Below, one piece after another: positions 22,926 to 31,383 of a stretch of DNA of 41,069 bases. The first letter of the stretch is position 1. The number at the start of each line of letters is the position of its first letter. Under the pieces are notes generated by a model, which searched no databases, was not told the DNA's origin, and saw only the letters and a list, made by a program, of their open reading frames with translations. Made by a program: the position numbers and the translations under genes. This DNA is from Chloroflexota bacterium (GTDB taxonomy: Bacteria; Chloroflexota; Dehalococcoidia; Lucifugimonadales; Australimonadaceae), in NCBI GenBank assembly GCA_027618515.1, contig JAQCEV010000014.1:1-41069 (forward strand), written 5' to 3'.

Positions 22926-23192
22926 ATGCTCACCGACACGAAAGCCGACGCCCTGAAACGGCTGAACTACATCTCAGGCCATCTCGACGGTATCAAAAAG
23001 ATGGTGGAGGCGGACACCTACTGCGTGGACGTGCTCAAGCAGACGCACGCGGTACGGCGAGCGATCGAAAAGCTCGAAGCGCTCATGCTCGATGGCCACC
23101 TACGTTCCTGCGTGGTGACAGGCGTGAAGGAAGGGCGCGAAGACGAAGTGCTCGGCGAGTTGTTGGAGCTCTACCAAGTAGCGAACCGCTAG
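22926..23192 (+). CDS. csoR: Copper-sensing repressor, CsoR family
   Basis: CsoR/FrmR-type all-helical repressor of 88 aa. The metal ligands follow the Cu(I) CsoR pattern: Cys33 (YCVD) with His58 and Cys62 in DGHLRSCVV, which favours Cu(I) over the nickel or formaldehyde branches. [13 protein letters not shown] is the DNA-binding helix. When copper binds, the repressor leaves the operator and copA is expressed. copA starts 3 nt after its stop, so both lie on one mRNA behind the operator at 22889. Confidence 0.93.
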   Translation: MLTDTKADALKRLNYISGHLDGIKKMVEADTYCVDVLKQTHAVRRAIEKLEALMLDGHLRSCVVTGVKEGREDEVLGELLELYQVANR

Positions 23193-23194
23193 CC

Positions 23195-25717
23195 ATGAGT
23201 ACAGAAACCCAGCAAACCAGTCCTCCAGAAAACCGAACCAGCATCATCCTGCCCATCGAGGGCATGACGTGTGCGGCGTGCGTATCGACCGTCACAGGCG
23301 CCATCGAGCACGTGCCAGGCGTGAGCCAGGTTATGGTGAATCTGGCGACGGAAACGGCCTCCGTTGAGTACGACGCGGCGCAGGTCGACGTCACCCGGCT
23401 GACCAAAGCGGTCGCGAGTTCCGGCTACGGCACCGCCGAGGAGACCGCGACCGTCGCCGTCAGCGGCCTCACCGACGCCAGCACGGCCAAGATCATCGAG
23501 GCCACGCTCAGCCAGCTTGCGGGCGTGCTCGACGCGTCCGCGAACCCCGCAACCGAACAGGTCAATGTGACGTTCGTCCCTGGTACGGTGGCGCCGTCCG
23601 ACCTCCGAGAGGCCATCAGATCCGCAGGCTACGAACCGGGCGAGATCGCCAGCGCTGATGCTCTGGAGATCGAGATGGAACGCCTGGCGCGCAGTTCCGA
23701 GATCCGAAAGCTATGGACCAAGGTCATCGTCAGCGCTGTCGCCGCGACGGCCATCATGATTCTCATGTTCGTCCCTGCCATCGGTCGCACAATCGGCATG
23801 ACGTGGGTCAACGTGCTGGCGCTGGTACTCGCGACGCCTATTCAGTTCTGGGCGGGGCGGGTGTTCTACACGAGTGCGATCGCAGCGGCACGGCATCGCA
23901 CATCCAACATGAACACGCTCATCGCCCTCGGCACAAGCGTCGCCTACGGCTACAGCCTGCTGGTCACCGTATTCGGCGGACTCGTCGAAGGCGAGGAGCC
24001 AACGTACTTCGACACCTCCGCCATGATCATCGGCATCATCCTGATCGGTCGCCTGCTGGAGGCACGAGCCAAGGGCAACGCGTCCGAGGCGATCCGGGCG
24101 CTGATGGCGATGCAACCACGCACCGCTCACGTGATCCGCGACGGCGAGGACATCGATCTTGCCATCACGGACGTCGTGCCAGGCGACCACGTCGTCGTGC
24201 GGCCTGGCGAGCGGGTGGCGGTCGACGGCGAGGTCGTGGAAGGCGCATCGGGCGTTGACGAGTCGATGCTGACCGGCGAGAGCCTCGCCGTGGAGAAGCA
24301 CGCGGGGGACTCGGTATTCGGCGGCACCATCAACCAGACCGGCAGCCTAACGTTCCGCGCGACCAAGGTGGGTAGCGCCACAGCACTAGCCCAGATCGTG
24401 CGCATGGTTCAGCAAGCACAGGGCTCCAAGGCACCGATCCAGCGCCTCGCCGATACCGTGGCCTCCTACTTCGTGCCGACCGTGCTGGCGATCGCGGCCC
24501 TGACGTTCGTGCTCTGGGCGGTCTTCGGGCCTGATCCTGCCTTCAACCTAGCGATGCTCAACACAGTGGCAGTGCTCATCATCGCTTGCCCGTGCGCACT
24601 TGGCCTGGCAACGCCCACAGCAGTCATGGTGGGTACCAGCGCGGGCGCACACCGAGGGATCCTGGTACGTGGGGCAGGGGCGCTGGAGCAAGCGCACAAG
24701 TTGGACGTCGTCGTGTTCGACAAGACGGGGACGCTGACCATGGGCAAGCCGCAGGTGACGGATATCTTGGCCAGAGGCGAGACCGACGCGGAGGTGCTAC
24801 GGCTCGCGGCGTCCGTGGAGCAGTTCAGCGAACACCCACTGGGGGGCGCCATCGTCACAAGCGCCAAGGAACGCGGGCTTACCCTCGAAAAGGTAACTGA
24901 CTTCCAATCAGTGCCCGGCCTGGGTGTCCGCGCGAACGTAGACGGCGAATCGATCACCGTTGGCAGCATGAATCTCGCGGTGCAGGCCGGGGTGCAGTTG
25001 GACGGTCCCGCAGAAACCGCAGCCAGATTGCTGGCAGAGCAGGGCAAGACGCCCATGGTGGTGCTACGCGATATGATCCTGTTGGGCGTACTCGCAGTCG
25101 CCGACACGGTGCGCCCAGAGTCTGCGGAGGCGGTCGCGCAACTCCAGGCACTCGGCATCGACGTGGTCATGCTCACCGGCGATGGGGAGGCGACGGCGAG
25201 AGCCATCGCATCAGAGTTGGGCATCGAGCAGGTGCTAGCCGAGGTGATGCCCTCGCAGAAGGCCGAACAGGTCAGGCGACTGCAGGCCGAGGGGAAGCGC
25301 GTGGCCATGGTTGGTGACGGCGTCAACGACGCCCCTGCGCTCGCTGCCGCCGACGTTGGCATCGCGATTGGCACGGGCACCGACGTAGCATTGGAGACGG
25401 CGGACGTGGCGCTGATGCACGCAGACGTTCGCGGTGTGGCGACAGCGATAGCGCTATCCAAGGCGACGATGCGGGTGATCAGGCAGAATTTGGTGTGGGC
25501 CTTCGGATACAACGTGGTGCTCATACCGGTCGCAGCCGGCGGACTCTACCTGGTCTTCGGGCAGGGTGGGGCGCCGGAATCCCTCAGGTGGGCTCTCGGC
25601 GATAGTGGTTTCTTGAATCCCATGCTGGCGGCGGTGGCGATGGCCATGAGCTCCGTATCCGTAGTCAGCAATAGCCTGCGCCTGCGTCGATGGGGCAGGC
25701 GGCCCGAAGCATCTTGA
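23195..25717 (+). CDS. copA: Copper-exporting P1B-type ATPase
   Basis: Cu(I) efflux ATPase of 840 aa. The first N-terminal HMA domain has the metal site GMTCAAC (Cys26, Cys29). A second HMA-like unit (about 88-152) lacks the Cys pair: the loop reads GLTDAST. The transmembrane metal site is CPC at 465-467. The phosphorylation motif FDKTGTLT has Asp509; [17 protein letters not shown] and [11 protein letters not shown] are intact, as is TGES in the actuator domain. ATG 23195 is chosen because it follows the csoR stop directly; an upstream in-frame opening overlaps csoR. It should pump Cu(I) out of the cytoplasm. Confidence 0.96.
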   Translation: MSTETQQTSPPENRTSIILPIEGMTCAACVSTVTGAIEHVPGVSQVMVNLATETASVEYDAAQVDVTRLTKAVASSGYGTAEETATVAVSGLTDASTAKIIEATLSQLAGVLDASANPATEQVNVTFVPGTVAPSDLREAIRSAGYEPGEIASADALEIEMERLARSSEIRKLWTKVIVSAVAATAIMILMFVPAIGRTIGMTWVNVLALVLATPIQFWAGRVFYTSAIAAARHRTSNMNTLIALGTSVAYGYSLLVTVFGGLVEGEEPTYFDTSAMIIGIILIGRLLEARAKGNASEAIRALMAMQPRTAHVIRDGEDIDLAITDVVPGDHVVVRPGERVAVDGEVVEGASGVDESMLTGESLAVEKHAGDSVFGGTINQTGSLTFRATKVGSATALAQIVRMVQQAQGSKAPIQRLADTVASYFVPTVLAIAALTFVLWAVFGPDPAFNLAMLNTVAVLIIACPCALGLATPTAVMVGTSAGAHRGILVRGAGALEQAHKLDVVVFDKTGTLTMGKPQVTDILARGETDAEVLRLAASVEQFSEHPLGGAIVTSAKERGLTLEKVTDFQSVPGLGVRANVDGESITVGSMNLAVQAGVQLDGPAETAARLLAEQGKTPMVVLRDMILLGVLAVADTVRPESAEAVAQLQALGIDVVMLTGDGEATARAIASELGIEQVLAEVMPSQKAEQVRRLQAEGKRVAMVGDGVNDAPALAAADVGIAIGTGTDVALETADVALMHADVRGVATAIALSKATMRVIRQNLVWAFGYNVVLIPVAAGGLYLVFGQGGAPESLRWALGDSGFLNPMLAAVAMAMSSVSVVSNSLRLRRWGRRPEAS

Positions 25718-25763
25718 GAACAGGCTTAGAACCAGGGGCGATGCCCCACATTAGGAGAAATCG

Positions 25764-26285
25764 ATGACTCAGCTAGACCTGATATTCGGCAAGGCGGGCG
25801 ACACAGCGATCGACCCCGTATGCAAGATGACCGTGCAGAAGGCCAACCCCGGTGGCGGAACGGCAGACCACGAGAGTGAGACCTACTACTTCTGTGGCCC
25901 CGGCTGCCGTGAGGCGTTCGTCGCCGACCCGGCAAAGTTCCTGGAAGCCGACGCAGCCAACATGGGGCACATGGGGCATATGGATCACGGCGACCACGAA
26001 GGGCATGAGCACCACGAGGAACATGCGGAACACGCCGATCACGCCGATCACGCCCATGGGGATCATGCCGATCACGCAGGGCCTGGGACGGCCGTCTGCT
26101 ACCCCTGCAACCACAACGTGGAGATGGCGACCGCAGCGCACTGGGAGTACAAGGGCACAACTTTCTACTTCTGCAGCACCGGCTGCGAGGAAAAGGTGAA
26201 GGCTGAGCCGGAGAAGTGGTTGGTCATCGCCAACAACCGCGTTTCGCTGGATCCCCACGCAGGGCACGACCACGCACAGCACTGA
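25764..26285 (+). CDS. YHS / His-rich / YHS metal-binding protein
   Basis: Protein of 173 aa. The N-terminal YHS domain (about 16-62) has DPVCKMTV and YYFCGPGCREAF. A linker of some 40 residues is rich in His, Asp and Met (MGHMGHMDHGDHEGHEHH and on). A second YHS-like domain has AVCYPCNHNVEMA and FYFCSTGCEEKV, and the tail ends with more His. It has no signal peptide, so it is probably a cytoplasmic copper buffer or chaperone for the ATPases either side. AGGAG lies 7-8 nt before the ATG. The function is inferred from composition and position. Confidence 0.85.
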   Translation: MTQLDLIFGKAGDTAIDPVCKMTVQKANPGGGTADHESETYYFCGPGCREAFVADPAKFLEADAANMGHMGHMDHGDHEGHEHHEEHAEHADHADHAHGDHADHAGPGTAVCYPCNHNVEMATAAHWEYKGTTFYFCSTGCEEKVKAEPEKWLVIANNRVSLDPHAGHDHAQH

Positions 26286-26337
26286 TCCACGTCGGTAGAG
26301 GCGCGAGGGCCAAGTAGGGCCCAGGAGGGGAGGGCTT

Positions 26338-27399
26338 ATGTCAGCCAGTGAAATAGCGGTGACTCTGGTAGGGATCGCTTCGATCCTCGTTCTTGCCTAT
26401 TTCTTCTTCGGGCCCAAGAAAGCCAAGACTGCGTCCCTGGTCGGTGGTATCCAGGAGATAGAGATCACGGTCAAAGGCGGCTACTCCCCGGACATCATCC
26501 GCGTCAAAGAGGGTGTTCCGGTCCGTCTGAAGTTCAACAGGCAAGAGGCAGGCGATTGCTCGTCCCGCGTCGTCCTGCCTGACTTCAGGGTGAGCAAGAG
26601 CCTCGCCGCCTTCAAGACCACCACTCTTGAGTTCACCCCGGATCGGGCGGGCGAGTTCGGCTTCGCCTGCGGCATGAACATGCTGCACGGGACGCTGATA
26701 GTCGAAGCGGCCGATGCAGGCCCGCGCGAGCCGACCGCCGGGCAAACGGCGACCGCTACCGCAGAGGCGCCTGAACATCACGACCATGAGCACGACGAGC
26801 ACGCGGGGCACACCCACGGATTCGCTCGCGCGGTGGGCGTAGGCCCGACTCTACAAGTTGGTGAATTGGAGAGTGTCGAACTCGCCATTTTCGGTGGCGG
26901 TGTGACCTGCCCGACGTGCGTAACCAACATCGAAGCGTTCATCAACGAACTGCCTGGGGTCGACGACGTCCAGGTCAACTTCGGCGCGGAGCGCGTTGGC
27001 GTGCGATTCGACCCGACGCAGGTGTCCGTCGATGACATGGAGGCCGCCGTTCGATCTGGCGGCTACACGGTACGGCGGCGCGAGAAGCCAGGGTCTCCGG
27101 AAACGGAAGACCAGGAAGCAGCCGAACGCCGAGCGGAGCAGCGCGACCTGACCCGCCGGGTGCTGGTCGGCGCCGTCCTCACCGCGCCCGTGCTGTTCGG
27201 CATGATGACCCATGAATTCTTCAGCCCCGACTGGCTGCCTTCCATCTTCCTGAACCACTGGTTCCAACTCATCCTCATCACGCCGGTCATGTTCTACGCA
27301 GGCTGGCCGATCCACCGCACGGGCTGGCTCGCGCTGAGCCATCGCACCGCTGACATGAACAGCCTTATCACGTTGGGGGCGTTCTCGTCGTACGGGTAA
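26338..27399 (+). CDS. Fragment 1: anchor, cupredoxin, HMA and first ATPase helices
   Basis: Open frame of 353 aa, the 5' part of the broken ATPase. It could still make a membrane-anchored protein carrying a cupredoxin and an HMA domain, ending in the second helix pair at SSYG. Cupredoxin ligands probably include DCSSRVVLPDF and FACGMNMLHG. GGAGG lies about 11 nt before the ATG. Whether this piece is stable alone is unknown. Confidence 0.6.
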   Translation: MSASEIAVTLVGIASILVLAYFFFGPKKAKTASLVGGIQEIEITVKGGYSPDIIRVKEGVPVRLKFNRQEAGDCSSRVVLPDFRVSKSLAAFKTTTLEFTPDRAGEFGFACGMNMLHGTLIVEAADAGPREPTAGQTATATAEAPEHHDHEHDEHAGHTHGFARAVGVGPTLQVGELESVELAIFGGGVTCPTCVTNIEAFINELPGVDDVQVNFGAERVGVRFDPTQVSVDDMEAAVRSGGYTVRRREKPGSPETEDQEAAERRAEQRDLTRRVLVGAVLTAPVLFGMMTHEFFSPDWLPSIFLNHWFQLILITPVMFYAGWPIHRTGWLALSHRTADMNSLITLGAFSSYG

Positions 27400-27429
27400 A
27401 GCCTGCTCGTTACGTTCGCCCCCGATCTC

Positions 27430-28245
27430 GTGCCAGAGAATCTCCGGGCGGTCTACTACGAAGCGGTAGGCGTCATCATCACGCTGATCCTCCTCGGGCG
27501 CCTGCTGGAAGCGATCGCCAAGAGCGGCATGGGCGAGGCGATACGCAAGCTCATCGGCTTGCAGGCCAAGACAGCGCGGATCGAGAGGGACGGCCAAGAG
27601 TTGGAGGTGCCGGTCGACGAAGTGGAGATCGACGACGTGGTGCTCGTGCGCCCTGGCGACAAAGTCCCCGTCGATGGGGAGATCGTCGAAGGCCGTTCCA
27701 CGCTCGACGAGTCCATGGTCACGGGTGAGAGCATTCCCGTCACGAAAGAGGTCGGAGATACGGTCGTAGGGGCGACCATCAATCAGACCGGAGCCTTCAA
27801 ATTCCGGACCACGAAGGTCGGCAAAGAAACCATGCTGGCCCAGATCATCCGGCTCGTTCAGGAAGCGCAATCATCGAAAGCGCCCATCCAACGCATGGCC
27901 GACCTCGTCGCCAGCTACTTCGTCCCCGTCGTCATATTCATCGCCATTGGGACGTTCGTGATCTGGTTCAACTTCGGCCCTGACCCTGTGCTGACCTTTC
28001 TCCTTGGTCAGTGCGGTCGCCGTCTTGATCATCGCCTGCCCATGTGCGCTAGGGCTCGCCACCCCACTCTCCGTCATGGTCGGCACTGGCAAAGGCGCGG
28101 AAAACGGCATCCTGATCCGCTCTGCGGAGGCGCTGGAGACGGCCCACAAGCTCCAGATGCTGGTACTCGACAAGACCGGGACAATCACTCACGGGAAGCC
28201 AGCGTTAACCGACGTGATACCCGCGGGCGAAACTCCGAGAGATGA
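27430..28245 (+). CDS. Fragment 2: ATPase actuator domain, frameshifted end
   Basis: In-frame continuation after the [14 protein letters not shown], the actuator domain with MVTGESIPV, and [14 protein letters not shown] are all normal for P1B ATPases. After about 28000 the frame leaves the ATPase sequence and reads non-homologous residues to a stop at 28243-28245. No ribosome-binding site is seen before the possible GTG at 27430, so independent translation is doubtful. Confidence 0.4.
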   Translation: MPENLRAVYYEAVGVIITLILLGRLLEAIAKSGMGEAIRKLIGLQAKTARIERDGQELEVPVDEVEIDDVVLVRPGDKVPVDGEIVEGRSTLDESMVTGESIPVTKEVGDTVVGATINQTGAFKFRTTKVGKETMLAQIIRLVQEAQSSKAPIQRMADLVASYFVPVVIFIAIGTFVIWFNFGPDPVLTFLLGQCGRRLDHRLPMCARARHPTLRHGRHWQRRGKRHPDPLCGGAGDGPQAPDAGTRQDRDNHSREASVNRRDTRGRNSER

Positions 28246-29365
28246 TCTGCTCCGCTTGGTCGCGTCAGCTGAAAAGAACTCGGAGCACCCCCTGGCACAA
28301 GCCATCGTCCAAGGAGCGGAGGCCGAAGGCCTCGCGCTCTCAGACGCTACAGACTTCCAGTCCATCACCGGCAAAGGGATCGAGGTCACCGTCGACGGCC
28401 GCAAGCTGCTCGTCGGCAACCAACGCCTGCTGGTCGACGCAGGCATGGACATCACAGCACTCATCTTGCAATCGGAGGCGCTGGCCACGCAAGGTAAGAC
28501 GCCCATGTTCGCGGCGATCGACCGGCACCCGGCGGGGATCATCGCCGTGGCCGATACCGTCAAGGAAGACTCCGCACGAGCCGTCGCCGTTCTCCGCCGG
28601 ATCGGCGTAGAGGTCGTCATGATCACCGGCGACAACAAGCGCACTGCTGAAGCGATCGCTCGGCAGGTCGGGATAAGCAGAGTGCTCGCCGAGGTGATGC
28701 CAGAAGACAAGGCTCTTGAGATACGCCGACTTCAAGACGAAGGGAAGATCGTGGGCATGGTCGGCAACGAGATCAACGACGCGCCTGCGCTCGCTCAAGC
28801 TGACGTGGGCATCGCGATAGGCACGGGCACCGACGTAGCCATCGAATCGTCCGATGTAACGTTGATCTCGGGAGAGTTGGGGGGCGTGGTAACCGCAATC
28901 ACCCTCAGCCGGTCCACCATGCGCAACATCAAGCAGAACCTGGTGTTCGCGTTCGGATACAACATGATCGGGATACCCATCGCGGCAGGCGCGCTCTACC
29001 CGTTCTTCGGCCTGCTCCTCAGCCCTGCGATCGCCGCAGCGGCCATGGCGCTCAGTTCCCTATCCGTCGTCACGAATGCCAACCGTCTGCGCCGCTACCG
29101 TCGGCCTGAGCTACCAACCACAATCGCTACAAGCTCAGCCACGACTGCCATCGAGGTCAGTGGCCCATCAGAACACGAACATCATCATCAGGGCGGAGAG
29201 CAGATGGCCACCGTAACCGATCCCGTGTGTGGAATGACTATCGATTCAGCCTCCGCAGCAGCCCACGAAGAGTACGCAGGGGCGACCTATTACTTCTGCT
29301 CGCCTGCCTGCCACGAGAAGTTCAACGCTGATCCAGCGCAGTACGCCACCAGCGCTACGGGATGA
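28004..29365 (+). CDS. Fragment 3: ATPase catalytic domain and YHS domain
   Basis: Frame of 453 aa. It begins at the sixth-helix region ([14 protein letters not shown]) and holds the phosphorylation motif [20 protein letters not shown] and [12 protein letters not shown]. The late motif reads [10 protein letters not shown] instead of GDGxNDAPAL; the lost Asp binds Mg in the family. Two closing helices, a His-rich stretch (EHEHHH) and a YHS domain ([21 protein letters not shown]) follow. The nominal TTG start has no ribosome-binding site. An ATG at 29204 after GGAG could make the YHS part alone. Confidence 0.5.
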   Translation: MVSAVAVLIIACPCALGLATPLSVMVGTGKGAENGILIRSAEALETAHKLQMLVLDKTGTITHGKPALTDVIPAGETPRDDLLRLVASAEKNSEHPLAQAIVQGAEAEGLALSDATDFQSITGKGIEVTVDGRKLLVGNQRLLVDAGMDITALILQSEALATQGKTPMFAAIDRHPAGIIAVADTVKEDSARAVAVLRRIGVEVVMITGDNKRTAEAIARQVGISRVLAEVMPEDKALEIRRLQDEGKIVGMVGNEINDAPALAQADVGIAIGTGTDVAIESSDVTLISGELGGVVTAITLSRSTMRNIKQNLVFAFGYNMIGIPIAAGALYPFFGLLLSPAIAAAAMALSSLSVVTNANRLRRYRRPELPTTIATSSATTAIEVSGPSEHEHHHQGGEQMATVTDPVCGMTIDSASAAAHEEYAGATYYFCSPACHEKFNADPAQYATSATG

Positions 29366-29492
29366 GGGCAGTCGTTGAGCACAGGGGCTAAGCTTGCGAA
29401 GTTCACGGGTGAGACAGGCACACCTAAACCAGGGGCGCGCTATGTGCACCTGCTGGGGCCCCAATGCTATCTAACCCAACGATGGGTCACTT

Positions 29493-30083
29493 ATGACAAC
29501 GCTTATCGCGACGTTGATCGCCGCCTATTTACTCGGCGGGATACCTACCGCATACCTCCTGGGCAAGCGGTGGCATGAGGTCGATATCCGCACGCTCGGG
29601 TCGCACAACGTCGGCACGTCCAACGCTGCCAAGTCGTTCGGGCCGCGCGCTGGGGCGATCGTGCTTCTCGCCGACGCTACGAAGGGCGCGCTGGCGGCTG
29701 GCCTGGCGCTTGCTCTCAACCTGCCACCGTGGGGCGCAGCGTTGGTGGCGCTAGCGGTCGTCGTGGGGCATAACTTCTCGCCCTACCTACGCCTCAGCGG
29801 AGGACGTGGCGTGGCGACCGCCCTAGGCGTATCGACCGTCATGGTGCCCGCGGTCGCGTTCGTGGGGCTGATTGTGGGCGCGGTGTGGTTCGTAGGCATG
29901 CGAAACATCGTGGGCGCGGGCGTCTTGGCGTTCGCGGTCACCAACGTGCTCGTTGTCGCAACGGGCGCACCCATGCCTGTGCTGGCCATGTGTGGCGCAG
30001 TCTCGATGCTGGTCCTAGGCACCCACCTGGCGCGCGAGCGAAGCGGAACACGGAGAACGGCGATGGAGGAGGTGGAGCGATGA
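29493..30083 (+). CDS. plsY: Glycerol-3-phosphate acyltransferase PlsY
   Basis: Integral membrane acyltransferase of 196 aa that uses acyl-phosphate to make lysophosphatidic acid, the first step of ester-lipid synthesis. Family motifs are LGGIPTAYLLGK, then LGSHNVGTSNAAKSFG (motif 1, with small changes), VVGHNFSPYLRLSGGRGVATALG (motif 2), and the late GTH. Five to six hydrophobic helices are visible. The stop overlaps the next start in an ATGA. The upstream 127 nt hold no gene. Confidence 0.93.
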   Translation: MTTLIATLIAAYLLGGIPTAYLLGKRWHEVDIRTLGSHNVGTSNAAKSFGPRAGAIVLLADATKGALAAGLALALNLPPWGAALVALAVVVGHNFSPYLRLSGGRGVATALGVSTVMVPAVAFVGLIVGAVWFVGMRNIVGAGVLAFAVTNVLVVATGAPMPVLAMCGAVSMLVLGTHLARERSGTRRTAMEEVER

Positions 30084-30625
30084 GTTGGTGGATCATTCCC
30101 GTAAAGCTAGAGACGATCGAAGCGCAATTCAGGGCCGACCGACGCCTCGCGTTTCAAGTGTTGACCGCGTTCGGCAGCAAGAACCAGCAAGCTGGCCCGT
30201 CGCGCGTGTTGCACGAAGCCGACGACGGACGCCGCTTGGTGGAATTCACGTCAGAGACCGGCAGGCCCGGCAAGACAGCGGTCACCCACGAGTGGGTGGC
30301 GGTCGATGAACCTGGCGAGATCCGTTTCTCTGGCGTCAAAGGGCCTCTCCAGCACTTAGAAGACCGGTTCACCCTCGAAGATGACAATGGCTGCACCCAG
30401 TTCCGCTACGAGAGCTCCATAGGCGTACGCGGCTGGTGGTTTGGCTGGCTGATCGCCCGCTTCTACGCGAAAGCGATCGTCGAGCGCATGATGCGCACGC
30501 ACGTGCCCGAGATGAAAGAGGCGATCGAGAATCGCGCCAGCCGGAGCAGCCTATTCCCCCAGACCGGCTGCGCGGCGCAAGCCGATCAGGTCGCAGTCAG
30601 CGCTCTCGCCACCAGTAGCGCATAG
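30080..30625 (+). CDS. SRPBCC-fold protein
   Basis: Probable START/SRPBCC-domain protein of 181 aa. The pattern is ETIEAQFRADRRLAFQVLTAF, then a long antiparallel sheet with VTHEWVAVDEPGEIRFSGVKGPLQHLEDRFTLE and a closing helix WLIARFYAKAIVERMMRTHVPEMKEAIE. Such proteins bind lipids or hydrophobic ligands. The ATGA overlap with plsY suggests translational coupling and perhaps a membrane-lipid role. The last 40 nt overlap the convergent methyltransferase gene, giving a tail with no clear homology. Confidence 0.7.
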   Translation: MSWWIIPVKLETIEAQFRADRRLAFQVLTAFGSKNQQAGPSRVLHEADDGRRLVEFTSETGRPGKTAVTHEWVAVDEPGEIRFSGVKGPLQHLEDRFTLEDDNGCTQFRYESSIGVRGWWFGWLIARFYAKAIVERMMRTHVPEMKEAIENRASRSSLFPQTGCAAQADQVAVSALATSSA

Positions 30626-31383
30626 CCGAGCCGACCGTCGCTCGCAAGGCCTCGCGCCGCCTTCACCGCACGCTTGGCGGGCTCTAGCGTCGTCGCAGGG
30701 ACATCCAGCTTGCCCAGACCAACCGCGATCTCCGCGAGCATCAGGCCATTGCGGGCTTTATCGATGAAACCACCCACCGTGTCCGGCAGGTCACGCGCCT
30801 CCTCGACGGCGAACCCTGCGTCCTCGATGGCGCGAGCGTAGCCGATCAGCGAGATCGCCCCTGCGAGGCATAGCGCAGCGGCCGTGACTCCCTCAAGCTC
30901 CTCCGGGACCTCCCCCTCACGCGTCACGTCAGTGATTGCGAGCGTCCCGCCCGGCTTCAGCACGTCGCGGATGCGCAACAACGCCTCATGCTTGTTCGGC
31001 AACGTCGACAGCACGCACTCCATCACGACCGTGTCGAACGCGGTGAGGTTCGCGGGCATGTCCATGATGTCGCCCTGGACGAACGCCACGCGCTCGGACA
31101 CTCCTTGCGCGGTAGCGTGCGCCTCGCCTTCGGCCACGCCAGCGGCCTCGATGGTCAAGCCCGTCACACGGCACCCCAGCGTCTCTCCCAAAAACACGCT
31201 GCTCACGCCACGCCCAGATCCAGCGTCCAGCACGCGCTGGCCATGGCTGACCCCCGCGGCGCGCGCAAGCTCCAACGTAAGCCCAAGTCCACCAGGGTGG
31301 AATGAATCGCCCATGAGGAACGCTGCCAGCGGGTGGCCGTACAACGTGGAGCAGCACTCGGTGATGGGGTGAAGCTGTGTCAC
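30586..31383 (-). CDS. Class I SAM-dependent methyltransferase paired with radical SAM enzyme
   Basis: Rossmann-fold methyltransferase of 265 aa. Before the fold it has ECCSTLYGHPLAAFLMGDSFHPGG, with a Cys-Cys pair and an FHPGG motif that I associate with a subgroup found beside radical SAM genes. Motif I is VLDAGSGRGVSS; the acidic loop, VQGDIMDMP and LKPGGTLAITDV follow. A helical tail fills the last 90 residues. The GTG start shares its G with the TAG stop of the radical SAM gene, so they are translated together. The substrate is unknown; the Cys pair could bind metal, metalloid or an Fe-S cluster. Confidence 0.85.
   Translation of the reverse strand: MTQLHPITECCSTLYGHPLAAFLMGDSFHPGGLGLTLELARAAGVSHGQRVLDAGSGRGVSSVFLGETLGCRVTGLTIEAAGVAEGEAHATAQGVSERVAFVQGDIMDMPANLTAFDTVVMECVLSTLPNKHEALLRIRDVLKPGGTLAITDVTREGEVPEELEGVTAAALCLAGAISLIGYARAIEDAGFAVEEARDLPDTVGGFIDKARNGLMLAEIAVGLGKLDVPATTLEPAKRAVKAARGLASDGRLGYALLVARALTAT

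Larger units (their letters stand above)
26338..29365 (+). pseudogene. Second Cu P1B ATPase with cupredoxin and YHS domains, broken
   Basis: One long reading in which domains follow in order: an N-terminal membrane anchor (about 5-25), a cupredoxin domain (to about 130, with EFGFACGMNMLHG), a His-rich spacer, an HMA domain (VTCPTC), the P1B ATPase core, and a C-terminal YHS domain. Lesion 1 is TAA at 27397-27399 where copA has Tyr in YGYSLLVT; the same frame continues after it. Lesion 2 is a +1 frameshift within 27994-28003, just before [16 protein letters not shown]. The hinge motif GDGxNDAP also reads GNEINDAP. Either the gene has decayed or the consensus sequence carries errors. The CPC motif points to Cu(I). 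Confidence 0.85.

Noticed and set aside
24466-25524. Minus-strand Ser/Thr/Ala-rich frame opposite copA
   Set aside because: Composition is typical of an antisense frame; copA motifs are continuous on the plus strand.
29375-29578. Small frame of 67 codons before plsY
   Set aside because: It runs into plsY in another frame, has no clear ribosome-binding site, and reads like non-coding sequence.
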